A DNA stretch of 64,000 nucleotides, taken from contig NW_026555331.1 in the NCBI RefSeq assembly GCF_014898055.3, positions 108,621,194-108,685,193 on the forward strand, given 5' to 3'. Made by a program: the position numbers and the translations under genes. Position 1 is the first letter of the stretch, and every line of letters starts with the position of its first letter. Origin of the DNA: Talpa occidentalis (lineage: Eukaryota > Chordata > Mammalia > Eulipotyphla > Talpidae). The notes beneath the pieces are model-generated. The model ran no database searches. It saw nothing but the letters and a program-made list of their open reading frames with translations, and was not told the origin of the DNA. Below are positions 35,671 to 48,019 of this stretch, piece after piece.

Positions 35671-35821
35671 CTAATGCAGATGGGCTAAGGAAGAGGAGGT
35701 TGGGAAGAGATGTGAAAACTACACCAATATTTTACTTATATGTAATAACAAGTAACAGTCCTTTTATGCTACTTAAATGTATGGCTAACTTTCCTTCCAG
35801 TGTTTAGAGGGGTCTTGTACA
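35671..35821 (-). repeat. Right arm of high-identity inverted repeat
   Basis: Partner of 34332-34480. It runs from CTAATGCAGATGGGC to GGGGTCTTGTACA and stops abruptly at the palindrome TGTACA, mirrored at the left arm's outer end. Confidence 0.9.
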
Positions 35822-36299
35822 TGCAAATTTTTTGTACTTATCTATTTCTCAAAGAAGGAATTCCTTAAAGATAAATATTAAAGAGTGTGCTCAATTGAAA
35901 ACATTATTCAATGCCAAATTTCCTTCCAGAATAATTGTTATCAAGTCACATGCCCAATATCAAGGTTCATACCCAGGGTTGCAGTTGGACTTACTAGATT
36001 TTTTTCAGTTTTGACATGGAAGGGTAAAGATGATATCTCTTTAAAATTTGCATTTATAAGTTATTAGCAAAGACATTTATAACTTGTATTAGCTACTGTG
36101 TTCTTTTAATGTATAAGCTTATATTTTTAAATAGTAATATTTATTTTAAAATTTAATTTTATTAATTGCTTTATTTCAAGGTTTCATGTTATGCTTAGAA
36201 TGGTTTCTATTTTAAGATTATAAAATATTTACTTACATTTTATTCTCAAACATTTCAATACATCCTTTAACTCTCAAACACAGCTCCAATGTATTTCTT

Positions 36300-36385
36300 G
36301 CTTTCTTAGAAACAACTTTATTGAAGTATAACTTATGTATCATGAATTGTACATGTTCAAAGTGTTCAATTTAGTAACTTTTGAT
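36300..36385 (-). mobile_element. L1 3'-end scrap
   Basis: AACAACTTTATTGAAGTATAA followed by GTACATGTTCAAAGTGTTCAA is antisense L1 3' wording, too short for subfamily. Confidence 0.6.
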
Positions 36386-36669
36386 GTTTGCAAATTTTTT
36401 TCTGAGCAGTAAGTGGGGTTAAGCTTTGTGTTCAACTTATTGAGTTGTTTGTCAGGAATCATTGTTTATTTTCTGTTATCTGATATCTCAAAAAAATTGT
36501 TTCATGTGTTATATCCGATTTTTTGGTTGCTTCACATGGAAGGGAAAATTTGACTCTTTTTTTATCTGTCTTGCCTCAAAGTGAAAGTCTCTAGTATTAT
36601 TATTTCATTCGTTTGTTTTTTAGTCAGGATTCAAATATGGCTTACTACTTCAATTTTTTTGTATCCATT

Positions 36670-36933
36670 TTTTTAAGATTTATTTATTTATGCATATAAG
36701 AGTTGGGGTACAGGCCAGAGATGCGGGGGTCGAGAGGATCCACCAGAGACAGAGCAGGGAACAGGACAGGGAGACTGACTGAAATACACTGCTGAGGGAA
36801 AGTGGCGAGACAGGAGAAGTCTGCCTCGCCATGTGGGTTTCTCCCTGGCCGGCCAGGGATCAAACTTGTGCTGCAGAGCTTGTGGTTTGCTTTGTAGTGC
36901 TGTGCTTAACCACTTGCGCCGCCAGGAAAGCTC
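36670..36933 (-). mobile_element. tRNA-derived SINE, variant A
   Basis: Antisense, moderately diverged copy ending about 60 bp before the BBS9 exon at 36993. I could not find a convincing target duplication. Confidence 0.88.
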
Positions 36934-36992
36934 AGCTTCCTGTTTTAAACATTAAGTGTTTTGATCAAGCTGATTTCTTCTTTTCTTCGTAG

Positions 36993-37088
36993 GCTTTGCC
37001 AATCAGTCAGAAGATGATCAGGTGAATGTAATGGGTTTTCGATTGTTAGGAGGCTCCCGAGTTACTCTGCTTGCTTCCAAAACCTCTC
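36993..37088 (+). CDS. BBS9: BBS9 internal exon: platform domain, second part
   Basis: The acceptor is TTTTCTTCGTAG and the donor GTAAGT, with phase 1 at both ends (96 nt). It completes the glycine of the FPG motif and reads FANQSEDDQVNVMGFRLLGG, then SRVTLLASKTS with one base left over. DDQVNVMGF and ASKTS mark it as BBS9. The acidic QSEDDQ loop followed by two hydrophobic strands fits the platform fold. A minus-strand SINE lies about 60 bp upstream, ending at 36933, unusually close to the branch-point region of this exon. Confidence 0.96.
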
Positions 37089-37448
37089 GTAAGTAAAACC
37101 ATGTATTACTACTTTTGTAATTTTCTTCTGAGGACACTACATCAGAGATCATTATGTCAAGGATTTCTGCAAAGGGTATTAACATTCAATTAGAGATTGA
37201 AAGCTAACAACCATGGTATTAAGTATATGGTACATAAAAGTTAAGAAATGATCCTGTTTCGTTAGAAATATGTAACTTTAGTTTTGGAAATGAGGAGAGT
37301 TTCAGAGAAAGGAAAGAAATGGAAAATGTTTTTGAGTTAAGTAAATAATGAACTCGGTTTTAGGAACTAGTTGAAACTATTTTTCTGTGTGTATATTTTC
37401 ATGTCTTCCTTTGGGCATTGCTAAAGACAAAGGTGAAAGTGAATGACA

Positions 37449-37738
37449 TCTATTTTTTATTTTTAATTTTTTTAAATGGTCTTTTTTTTAATATAAAAGC
37501 TGGGGTACAGGCCAGGGGCGCAGGAAGGTGAGCGGATTCACCAGAGACAGAGCGAGCTGGGAGCAGCGCAGGCAGACGACCGAAATACACTGCTGAGGGG
37601 AGCAGCAGGCGCAGCGGGAGAGGTCTGCTGCACCATGTGGGAATCTCCCTGGCTGGCCGGGAATTGAACCGGTGCTGCAAAAGCTGCAGACAGCTTCACA
37701 GTGCTGCGCTCAACCCACTGCACCACCATGGAGGCCCG
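37449..37738 (-). mobile_element. tRNA-derived SINE, A/B intermediate
   Basis: Antisense copy with body GCAGGAAGGTGAGCGGATTCACC. GAATGACA at 37441-37448 recurs near 37739-37747, suggesting a short target duplication. Confidence 0.88.
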
Positions 37739-37965
37739 AGAATGACAGTTTTGTTGAGACTAATCTCAGTAAAATGAAAAGTAGTAATTGTAGAGTCAAA
37801 TTTAAATTTCAAATTTAAACATACTTTATTGATTTGATTGCCTGATGAGAAATAATAGTTAAAACTGCAATATAAAACTGACTTCTGTTTTATGTAGGTT
37901 ACTGAAGCTATTCAACTTACTGACTTATATACACCTTCATGGAAATAAAGTAAATTTTTTAAAAA

Positions 37966-38219
37966 AGACTTTATTTATTTATTTTTGCATGGAAGAACTG
38001 GGGTGTAAGCCAGTGGTGTGGGGGATGAGAGGATTCACCAGAGACAGAATGGGGAGCAAAACAGGCAGATTGAGTGAAATACACTGCTGAGGGGAGCGGC
38101 AGGTGATACAGGAGAGATATCTGCTGTGTCATGTGGGTTAGCTCCCTGGCCAGGGGATGGAACTCAGGCAGCTGGGGTGATAGTGCTGAGACTTAACCTC
38201 TAGGCCATCAGGGAGGCCC
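37966..38219 (-). mobile_element. tRNA-derived SINE, variant C
   Basis: On the minus strand the head reads GGGCCTCCCTGATGGCCTAGAGGTTAAGTCTCAGCACTATC. That stretch differs from A and B between boxes A and B. The body is shared. It is more diverged than most B copies. Confidence 0.85.
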
Positions 38220-38284
38220 AAAATAAAATAAAATATTAAGAAAGGAAGTGCTTAACAAATTTTAGAAGTTGTAAGATTATTGGA

Positions 38285-38322
38285 GTGCAATGAATGTATG
38301 TATGTGCAATGAATGTATGTTT
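38285..38322. repeat. Short tandem duplication, about 19 bp x 2
   Basis: GTGCAATGAATGTATGTAT occurs twice in a row, the second copy ending GTTT. Confidence 0.85.
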
Positions 38323-38845
38323 TTTAAATCTTCACAGTTTGTGTATTACCTTTCATTTTAAATTTTATGCATTTGCAGTTTAAATTCACTATTTCCTTTA
38401 TAGTCAGAAAGTATAGTAAAATAAGGACTTATCTTTTTTGAAAAATAAAGTTGTTAACAGGAGGAACATATATATCCCTCTGAGAAATTATAATGATGTT
38501 TCTGTGGCTAAAATCATCACAGCTTCTGGAATTATGTAGATTGCTGACTGGTAAAATAGATAACTAAAACTCTAGAATAAGGCATAGAAATCAAAGATAA
38601 TCCTAAGACAAATGAGAGGAATCTGTATTTTTTGTTATGTTTGTGATTTGACATCATTGTAGCTTTTACTTTGGTACCAGTTTGTTGTGATTAGCTTTAA
38701 TCTTTAGTTGGATGGTGAAATCATTTTGGTACATTTCTCTTAGTTCAAGTAAAAATATTATTGCCAAAATTTCTTTGGGAAATTGTACAAATCTGCTCTA
38801 TACTGAAGATGCATCTGAGATCATTAAAAAAATGTTACTCTTTGT

Positions 38846-39113
38846 GGGCCTCCCCGGTGGCACAGCGGTTGAGCGCTGGGTTGCGAAGCTGCCCCGCAGC
38901 CTCTGCAGTGCTGGTTCCATCCCAGGCTGCCGGGCGAGGGTCCCACATTTTGCGCAGACCTCTCCTGCCGCCTACTGCTCCCCTCAGCAGTGTACTTCGT
39001 CAGTCTGCCTGTTCTGCTCCCCGCTCTGGCTCTGGTGAATTCTCTCACCCTCCCGGGCCTCCGACTGTACCCAGTGCTTGTATAAATAAATAAATAAATC
39101 TTAAAAAAATAAA
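38846..39113 (+). mobile_element. tRNA-derived SINE, variant B
   Basis: Complete copy. The targets GTTACTCTTTGTG (38834-38846) and GTTATTCTTCGTG (39114-39126) differ at two positions. Confidence 0.92.
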
Positions 39114-39126
39114 GTTATTCTTCGTG

Positions 39127-42100
39127 ATAATGGAGATATTTATATCCTAATGCATTATATTTATTACTTTTTAGATAAAATAACTCTTAGAATATTGGTG
39201 TTACCCATGATTACCTTACATTTCACCAAATATCCAGATATATAATTATTTTATTCAAATTCACCTGATTATAATACTTTGACGCAGTCATTGTATGGGC
39301 AGACAGATTAACCAATGGAATAGGACAGGATTTCTTATATTAAAAAAAGTATTTTCTGTGGTTTCCACATACTCATCTGTTTTTCAAAACCAGCTTGATA
39401 ATCAGCCAAGGCTTGAAGTCATTTTTAGTTCAATCTTCTGATTTGGTACAGATCAGCCAGATGAGAAAAGCAAATGCAACTCAGTTATCAAATCACAGTC
39501 TCTGGGGGAACTGAATAGGTTCTTATTTTCAGAAAGTAAGGTAGTGTTTCAATGCAATTAGGGTTTATTATGTGAATTCTGAAAACAAAAAAAATGAAGC
39601 ATAGAAGATAAAAATATTTAAGAAGATATCCTACAATGGCAAAATTTCTGAAAGTGATTTCCATAGTCCTAAATTTAAAATAATAAGACAAGTGATAGAC
39701 ATGTCCATTACCTTGGTTATAGTGATAGTTTTATAGATGTCTACATGTGTTCATAGTCATCAAATTTAAGGATGTTAAATATATGCAGTTTTTTTGTATA
39801 TCAGTTATACCTCTATAAAATTGTTACAAATAACAAAGCAGGTCAGATTTTATGGGGTCAGATGCTTTTATAATTAGAATTGTAAAATATTTCTACATGG
39901 ATGTCAATTATTTTGAGTGATTCAGTACAGTGAGATTGTAGGAGAAATATGCTATTGCTTAAATATTTATATATCCCTGTCATGTTGCTTTCTAAAGATT
40001 TAGGCCCACAGAGTGACTCATTACCTCATGCTAGACTCTGCCACTTCTCTCCCACATTTTGCTCCATTCTGTATCTAAACTTCTCTGTCTCTGTTCTATT
40101 TTTTTCTCCTTATCTTTACTATATCTGTTTGTACTTTGCCTTGTTCCACTTGGCAAGTGGAATCCTTTCTTAAGGAATTAAAAAAGGTTTATGAGACTAT
40201 CCAAAATAGGAGGAAGAAGAAAATAGTTGAAAGAAATGCAGAAAATAAACCTATGAAAACAATAAAGGTAATAAGATTAATACTCAGAAGTGAGTACTGT
40301 GGCATTGATAAAGTGTTAGCACCATAAAAAAATGATAGGAAAACATTTAAGTTCCAATTTTCAGAATGCTCAAAAGAAAAAAATCAAGTCAATTGCTTTG
40401 GAGATGCATACCCTTTTGTGATACTGAATCCAGGATAAAATTTCTCTTCTGCATATCACAAGAACAGTTTCTTTAATAATGTTGGTATAGTTTATTTTTA
40501 TAATTATAATTATACCCATATCATTATAATTCGAGTAACAAATTTTAGAGAGCTTTAAAAAATAATAAAACTCAAATATAATTCTTTTCAAACCCAAATC
40601 AGTGCAATCTTAGCCGCATTTTAACCTAAGGATAAATTTAGATTATCTAGTGTTGTAAATATTCAGTGTCCATTCTTTTACATAAGATTTGGAGAGCCAA
40701 ATTCAGTAATTCAGATGTAAGAGGGAGCTGAGGAGGGATTGTGGGTTTTGTATTAAATAAGCAATATTAGAACATATATTAGTATTTGTTGAAATAATTG
40801 AGTTCAGTAGGAGACTGATGATCATGAAAGAAAAGGGAGTCACAAATCAATGACCTTGAGAATGAGAGAGGGATTAGGGAATGGATTTTGGTAGTGTGAT
40901 GCAAAGGGTTGGAGTGGGATGGATAGGTTGAGGGAGAGGCTATTGTAACTTCACCGTGATAGGAGGGATTAGAATTAGAAATAAATCCAGAGAGACTTTT
41001 TAGATTTTTTAGTAGAAAAAATAAGGGAGCTGTAATGATGTCTAAGTATAAAAAAGGCATGATATTGGTGTTCTAGAGAATTAAAAAAAATGCATGAAGA
41101 ATAAGGTAATGTTGTGTTCCTATCTGAAATTTGATCTTTAATTTTGAAGTAGAACTAGTCATTTTTGTTAGATGGTTTTCCTGGCCATGATTTCTGTTTT
41201 AAACAATCTGCATCCAACAGAATTGCAGATAAAATATTTTTATGAGAGTGATTGTGCTAGTGAAGTACCAAATATAAACAGATAAAAAGAGCAAGTAAAA
41301 TTAGGAAAAAGCTATATGTAGTAAAAATGTAATGGGTTCACTTGGTTACAAGTCTCAATAAAGTTGAGGAAGTAATGTAATAGGAGTTGTCCAGCAAGTA
41401 AATTCAAAGAACAAAAGATGGTGTGCAGAGAATGGATGAAATGTTGATGTTGAGAGTTCAGAGGGACCTTAGTTTCTGATAATGAGTTCAATGGACAAGG
41501 TGTCACCTTGGGGATAGGGGGTAGGAGAAAATTCTCAAAGATTAGAGGGGAAAATTAGGTTTTCAAGGAAGATGAATGACAAAGGCATTTAACTTTTCAT
41601 AAAAAGCCATTGCATGCTAGAAGGCAATGTAAGAAATTTCCCCAACTTTTGAGGGAAATGATTTGCAACTTAGAATTCTCTGTCCTGCTAAACTAGTAAT
41701 TAACAGTGAAGTCTGTGTAAATAGATACTCTCTGTGTTACAGGGAGAGCTAAGCAATGCTAAATATCAAATTTATGGAGCCTCAGGTAGGCTTTGGAAAA
41801 TGGAAAAGATAACTAATACACTAAACAAGTCCTGAAAGATTTTAAACATTCTAGAAAGAGTGATTGAATTGAATAAGGTCCAGTTTAAAATTCCTTTACT
41901 TATCCATTTTGATTATTTTGTATTCAGGTATAATGAAAGAATTCTAGGCTACTACCTTGAAAAAGGCTTTCATTTTGTGTATGCCAAAGGATAGCATATA
42001 TAATCTTGAATTATGTTAACTAAAATATCTCCAGAACAAGGAAAGTGAAAGTAACTCTGCCTTATCTTCATAGATCATGTCTTTGTTCATTATTCATTTA

Positions 42101-42395
42101 ATATACATACTAGTGTATAAAGATTAATGGGAGAGAAACAGAGACCTGATATTAGAATGTGTGATGCACTTACAGAAGCACACTTTAGGTGCTATTGAAA
42201 CCCAAAGAAGTTAGGTTATATAAGAGAGTTTATTTGTGAATGGTCTTGAAGAATGAGTAGATTATTAGGCAAAGGGATTCTAGAAAGAGTCCCAGTAGTT
42301 TATTTTGCCTTTGTTTCTCTTGCTGCTGAAAAAGAGTCTGAAAATATGTTTCTGAGCTTCATGACATGTAGTGTTTTGCCTATGTTTCCTTATAT
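39127..42395. other. BBS9 intron, no confident features
   Basis: About 3.3 kb of AT-rich sequence. Purine-rich stretches around 40710-41000 and 41320-41590 may be old repeats, but I cannot assign them. No exon found. Confidence 0.4.
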
Positions 42396-42399
42396 GTAT

Positions 42400-42905
42400 T
42401 TTAGAATTCTAGGTATTATGTCCAAGGCTTTTCTCCATTTTGAGTTAATTTTTGTGTATTGTGTGAGATAATGGTCTAGTTTCATTCTTTTACATGTGGC
42501 AGTCCAGTTTTCCCAATACCATTTATTGAAGAGACTCTCCTTGTTGCAGTGTGTATACTTTGTTCCTATGTTGAATATCAGTTGTCCGTAAATGTGTAGT
42601 TTTATTTCTGGGCTCTCAATTCTATTCCAGTGGTCTGTGTGTCTGTTTTGTTCCAGAACCATGCTGTTTTAATTATTTTGGCTTTATATTATGCTTGAAG
42701 TCTGAAAGTGTGATACCTCCAATTTCCCCCTTTTTAGTCAGAAGACCTTTGGCTATTTGGGGTTCTTTTGTTGTTCCGTGTGGATTTCAGTAATTTTCAT
42801 TCTACTTCTTTGAAGAATACCATTGGGATATCATTGAATCTATAAATTACTTTGGGTAGGAAGGCCATTTGACATTGTTGATTCTTCCAATATGATTGTA
42901 CTTTA
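42400..42905 (-). mobile_element. L1 ORF2 relic
   Basis: Antisense L1 wording: CCATTTTGAGTTAATTTTTG, CAATACCATTTATTGAAGAG, CTATTCCAGTGGTCTGTGTG, AATACCATTGGGATATCATTG. The + strand frames are broken. Confidence 0.87.
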
Positions 42906-44004
42906 ACATGCAATCTGCCTCATACCCATCTCATGCCACTGCGGACACTTTAATGTGTACAGTGATTCATCAATGTAATAATATTGTTGCTATGGATCTC
43001 AGAATTTCGTAGCAATATATTAGTGGACAGTAGGAATACTTTGTAAATCCAATGTGGAAAAAGCTTTTTGAAAAGTAAGTTTAAGAGAAATCATCCATAG
43101 TTTCTACTTATAGTGAAGAAGTTGTATATTTATGATATTACATTAATATATACTGAAAGGTTTATACTATTTCCTTAAACTTTTTGGTTTAAAAAGCATT
43201 CATATGCTTTTCCAGTCTCACAATGAAAAATTTCCAAATAGCATTAATTATTTTGATGCTTTGTTTATGATATGAATACAAACATTATTTATATAGATGA
43301 ACTTCAGATGTTTTGACATGGCAAAGACTGACTTGATACATTTTTGTGCCCTGCTTAAATATATTTTTTTTTTCTCAATTTGTAGTGGAGTGGAATGGTA
43401 ATTGACTGGGCTCCAATCATCCAAACTTATTTCATTTGGAAACAGAAGTGGTTATTTCCACTGAGCTGCTATTATAAGATGCAAAGGAAAAGAGATAAAA
43501 AATAAATTGAATGTTCATTTTGGCAGCTATTTTAATTACCAATATTGTGGTGGTATATTTTAAAATACAACTTTCTCTTTTCATCTTATATTATAAATAG
43601 AAACATTTTCATTTCTCCTTTCCATGAAATGTATAATCTGGAATATCTCCAGGTCAGTGTTGACCATCTTGGATTACTAATGCTGAGAAAATATTTAATA
43701 ATCAATATAATGCTTTTAAATCTTTGACTCATTGATTCTTGTTGATTTGGGTATTCTGAAAAAAATTAACTTAAAATACTGTATTTATATTTCTGAACCC
43801 CAAATCTAATGGTAAATTTTATTTTAAAAAAGTTACTTTTCTTTTTCACTTTCATGTGCTTATTTATCTTCTTTAGAAGATAATTGAAGCCAAAAATTTT
43901 AAAGTTACTTTCATGCCATTTTTAATGATTATTATATTTTTATATTTCTCTTTTTTGGTGACATTCATGTGTTATGATATTACATTATCTCCTTGGTCAC
44001 AGGA

Positions 44005-44310
44005 GAGTACTGTCTGAGTCTATTTGGGATGCTATTGCAAAATACCATAAATTGCATCGCTATTACACAAAAGATACTTATTTCTCACCATTTTGGAGGC
44101 TCTGGAAGATGTGGTCATGTGAGAACCTATTTCCTGCTTCATAAATAGGAAATATTTATGTTTTCATTGTGCTCTCACAGGGAAGAAGTGTCAAGGGAAC
44201 TCTCTGGGTCTCCTTTTTAAGGGCACTAATCCCATCCATGATGGTTCCTCCCTCATGACCTTGGGCCCCTCTGACAAATACTATCACACCAGGTGTTAGG
44301 ATTTAACATA
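44005..44310 (+). mobile_element. Old interspersed repeat, family not named
   Basis: The phrases TATTTGGGATGCTATTGCAAAATACCATAAATTGC, CATTTTGGAGGCTCTGGAAG, GGGCACTAATCCCATCCATGA and TAGGATTTAACATATGAATT form a familiar mammalian-wide repeat order. I recognise the pattern but cannot give its family. Strand is arbitrary. Confidence 0.6.
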
Positions 44311-44650
44311 TGAATTCTTTGTAGATCTTGAGTATCAGCCCCTTGTAAGGTGTATGGGTGTGTGATCATTTTCTTTCATTCCGTGGGGTGTTTTTGTTTT
44401 GGTGATACTTTCTTTTGTTGCACAGAAGCTTTTTAATTTGATGTAGTCTCAATTGTTTGTATTCTCTTGTTTGGAGATGAATCCATAAAGACTTCCCTGA
44501 AGTCTATGTCATGTATTATTTTGCCTATGCTTTCTTCTATATATTTTATGGTTTTAAGTCTTATATTCAAATCTCTTATCCATTTTGAATTATTTTTTGT
44601 ATGTGGTGTGAGATAGTGGTCTAGTTTGATTCTTTGTATGTGGCTTTTTC
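44311..44650 (-). mobile_element. L1 ORF2 relic
   Basis: Antisense L1: TGTTGCACAGAAGCTTTTTAA, ATCCATTTTGAATTATTTTTTG, TGAGATAGTGGTCTAGTTTG. It overlaps in content with the 42400-42905 fragment, so it is a separate insertion. Confidence 0.87.
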
Positions 44651-44699
44651 ATAAAGGGAATTATGTTTTATTTCTTTGATTTTTCCCTTTCCTTTGAAC

Positions 44700-45700
44700 C
44701 TGCTGCACGTGACTTTTCTATTATTTATCTTTGGAAAGTGAAAATCTTTGTTTTCCAAAATGGGGGATTTAAATGGGTCATTGAGGGAGTTCATAGGCCT
44801 CTCTTAAGATGATTCAAATCAGTAAAAGAAAAAGGGACATGTTTAGACCTGCCCACAATTTATTTTTCAGATTAGGGATTTTATGCTCTCATCTTGAACG
44901 AGGAGGTGGGCATAACCCTTTTTGCAATTACTCACCTTGGGCAGGCCCTGTGCCTTCCTGGGAAGGAGGTGCTGGGAGAATGTAGACCCCTAACTGGATT
45001 TCACAATGCTGGATCTCTTTGTGCTGGTATGGGCCACTGTGAGGACAGAACAGTCTACACCAAGTGTGTAGTTTTGCAGATACTGCCCACTATAAGGGTA
45101 GAAATGGTTGAGTTTGGCATTGCCAACCTTTATACACACATCTGTGATCATGACATCTGGCTCTGTCACTCTGATAGACATGACTATGTTCTCTCATGCC
45201 TGCGCTACTGCACTGTGCAGCTTCATCACTTACATGTGCTCCAGTCAGCAAGGCCAGGTGTAGCCAGGATTCTAGCTGATCACAAAACTGCAAAAGGAGA
45301 TGTAATTAACCAGCTCACCTGCTTAAGAGAGCTAGGGCATCGTCTATACCTGGAGATAGGCTCTAAGTTGGAGCAAACACCTGCCACAGTATAGACAGAC
45401 ACACAGAAATACAAGATCCTGGAGCTAGCCCTGAGATCGAAGCCAAATATCTGCCCAAAAGGGACAAATGGTCAGGACCTGGAGGGAGTGCTGAACTGGC
45501 ACCAAATATCTCTCCTAGACAGTGGAACAGATAGGTCTATACCTCAAGCAATGACCTGTCTTTCTTCCTCATTGAGTTCTACAACGCCCAGAGAGGCTTT
45601 CAGAAAACACTGAAAGACCAAAGAACTCAACCTACACTTCCTACAGAGTGAGGTGGTTCCCAACCTCCTGAAGGAACTAACTGTGAATAGCTATTATTAT
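44700..45700 (+). other. Unassigned GC-richer block with a 166-codon open frame
   Basis: This ~1 kb block is clearly richer in GC than the intron around it. The frame 44894-45394 is open for 166 codons (starts MNEEVGITLFAITHLGQALC, ends GSKLEQTPATV). I recognise no domain. There is no signal peptide, no transmembrane run and no repeat motif. A second stop-rich part follows to about 45660 and looks like non-coding repeat (CTGAAAGACCAAAGAACTC). It may be an LTR, an L1 5'UTR or another repeat. Nothing here shows that a protein is made. Confidence 0.4.
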
Positions 45701-46904
45701 ATAATTCTTATTCTGCCTTCTGCCCTTTGCAGCTCTTGCAATATTGTCCAAAATTCTTCTGCTAGGTGGTAGGCCTTCACTTATTTGAAAACATCAATAG
45801 TATCTCTCCCCTGGGGTGGGGGTGTCTTGGAATTTCTGTGGCAAGGTAAATCTTAATGAGGTGTTCCTGAATCAGTGATGGCAGAAACATTGTTCACTTT
45901 TCCCTCATCATTCCATCTTTCCAAGTCTACAGTGAGCTTATTGAGGGCAGAGTCCCTTACTTTATTCTGGTAATAAAATGAGCCAGGTAAATGAATGAGT
46001 GAATGAGTCATATAAATGAATGAAAGTCTGAATAAATACCAGGCTAGGTTTAATATACTGGATCCCAACTTAGCCTAAATTTAGAGGATTCTAATTCCAT
46101 ATTTTGTGATCATCATTACCCTTCTATTTTTCTACTGTCAACCTACCATAATTGTGTTTTCTCTAGTCTTCATCCAAAGCATTAAACTTTGAGTGATATT
46201 TATAATGAAAGGTAGGAGTTGTTAAATTTGATGTTGGTCCTAATAATTTTGATTGGGAGAAATGAGGAAAATACCGATCAGCACATGGGCAGAGGTCAGC
46301 ATCTAGAATAAGACTGAGGTGAGGGGAGGTCTAGGGAATCTTCAAGGGAAATATTGTGAAAAAACCAGAGTGCTGTGGACTGTAGTGACTTACCAAGTGT
46401 ATTTTATCCCTTATACAGCTGAAAAAGAGGATGACTTGCGGAGTGATAGCAAATATATTCTTGCATTCTAATGGAGGGTGACAAACTAAATTCCTAATAA
46501 CTAATAAATATTTCCTAATAAATATTTATGGAATTTATCAAGGTCCTATGGGAAGTATAAAGAAATATTTCACATGTCCATGAGGCATGCTACTTTAGTT
46601 AGACCTTAGGCTCCTTAAGCAAGAAGACTGAATTCATCTTTGTATTTCCAACATTTCTTTATGAGATTGAGCATGATAGATGTTTAATAAATGGTGAATT
46701 AAATGGAATAAAGGATTTATTCCTAGACTTTAAAACTGTACAACCATTTGAAGAGACTGAATATAATCATCTGGAAAGTTTAATAAGAATACATGGTAGT
46801 ATGTGGTTATGTGCATAGTGAGCTATAGTCATACTAAGTATTTAAAATCAGAGAGTTGTGAGTTTTGTTTTTCTTTTTTGAATTAGTTAAAATTAATGCT
46901 GATC
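45701..46904. other. BBS9 intron, short tandem and L2-like scraps
   Basis: GAATGAGTGAATGAGT-type units lie at about 45990-46030 and a partial tandem of CTAATAAATATTT at 46503-46530. No exon signal. Confidence 0.45.
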
Positions 46905-47110
46905 TTTGAATTAGTAGCTACAGTTCTATTCTCTGTTCTATTACTTACTGGCTAGATGTTCTTGCAGATTGATTAAACTCTTCTTTGATTGATTTTTTTT
47001 TTTTCTGTGAAATGGTAACAACAATATCTCCCCCACAGGGCTGTTGAAATTTAAACAAGAAAGTGAATGTAAGGTGTTAAGACAGTGCCTGGCACATATT
47101 TGGTTGCATA
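46905..47110 (+). mobile_element. MIR SINE
   Basis: Order GTTCTATTACTTACTGGCTAG, GTGAAATGGTAACAACAATA, CACAGGGCTGTTGAAAT and AGTGCCTGGCACATA is typical of MIR. A T-run interrupts the middle. Confidence 0.8.
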
Positions 47111-47339
47111 GATGGCAGAGAAATAAAGATATTTTAGGGAGGTGAGATTGAATCTAGATTCTGAAGAAAAGGTAGGATTTAGACTAGGTGGGGAAAAAGA
47201 GTATATATTATGAATTCTAACTTGAACATTTAATTTGCCTTGTGACTTGTGGCAAGTCTGAAATTCTGTTACCCAGTTTTTGTTTTTTTATTAAAAAAGA
47301 TGTTGCAATCACAGTGCTTGGTACATAGTTGTTGCTCAA

Positions 47340-47412
47340 CAAATAATGGTTGCTCTTGTAATAGATATAGTTATTGCCACTGCTGTCATCACTGTCATCA
47401 TCATCATCAGAG
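47340..47412. repeat. Short CAT/CTG-type triplet repeat
   Basis: GTCATCACTGTCATCATCATCATCAG lies at the end of a MIR-like tail (AGTGCTTGGTACATAGTTG). Confidence 0.7.
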
Positions 47413-48019
47413 AAGGGAATTACTAGTAATTTGGATCTCTTGGGGCTGAGATTTCAGCAAATGGAGGGAAACAAAATTTATTTTTAGCAAAGAGTCTGAT
47501 TGCAAAATCTCTCTTCAAATGATAGAGCTATTAGAAATATAGAAAACTTTGATCATGATTACGGGTATTTAAGCTGTCTAACAGGTCCAGGATGTGGGAT
47601 TTCCTATAGGATAACTTTATTTCACATTAATATTTTGAAACAAATTAATGATACCACATTTTACTTTTTCAGTGGATAGTTTCTTATTTTTTTAAGGAAA
47701 GTTTGTTTTAGAAGGACCCATATATATGGGTGTTCTCATTGTACTGAAAAAGATATATAGATAAAAGAAACTTACTCTGCACTTGTCACTGACCACATAC
47801 TTTGGAATCAAATTTGAAAGTGTTAAGTGGTTGATATAGACAACTGCAATAAAGGATTAGAAGTATTTTTATCAAGCCAGTTGAAATCATCTCTATATTC
47901 ATAAAGGGAAATCTTCTGTCTTTCCATTGTGGTATTTATGTCAGGATTAGTGATAATTCATGCAGTTTCAACTAGTAATTGTTTGTTAATGAGCATTTTC
48001 CCTTATTTTTCTTTCTTAG

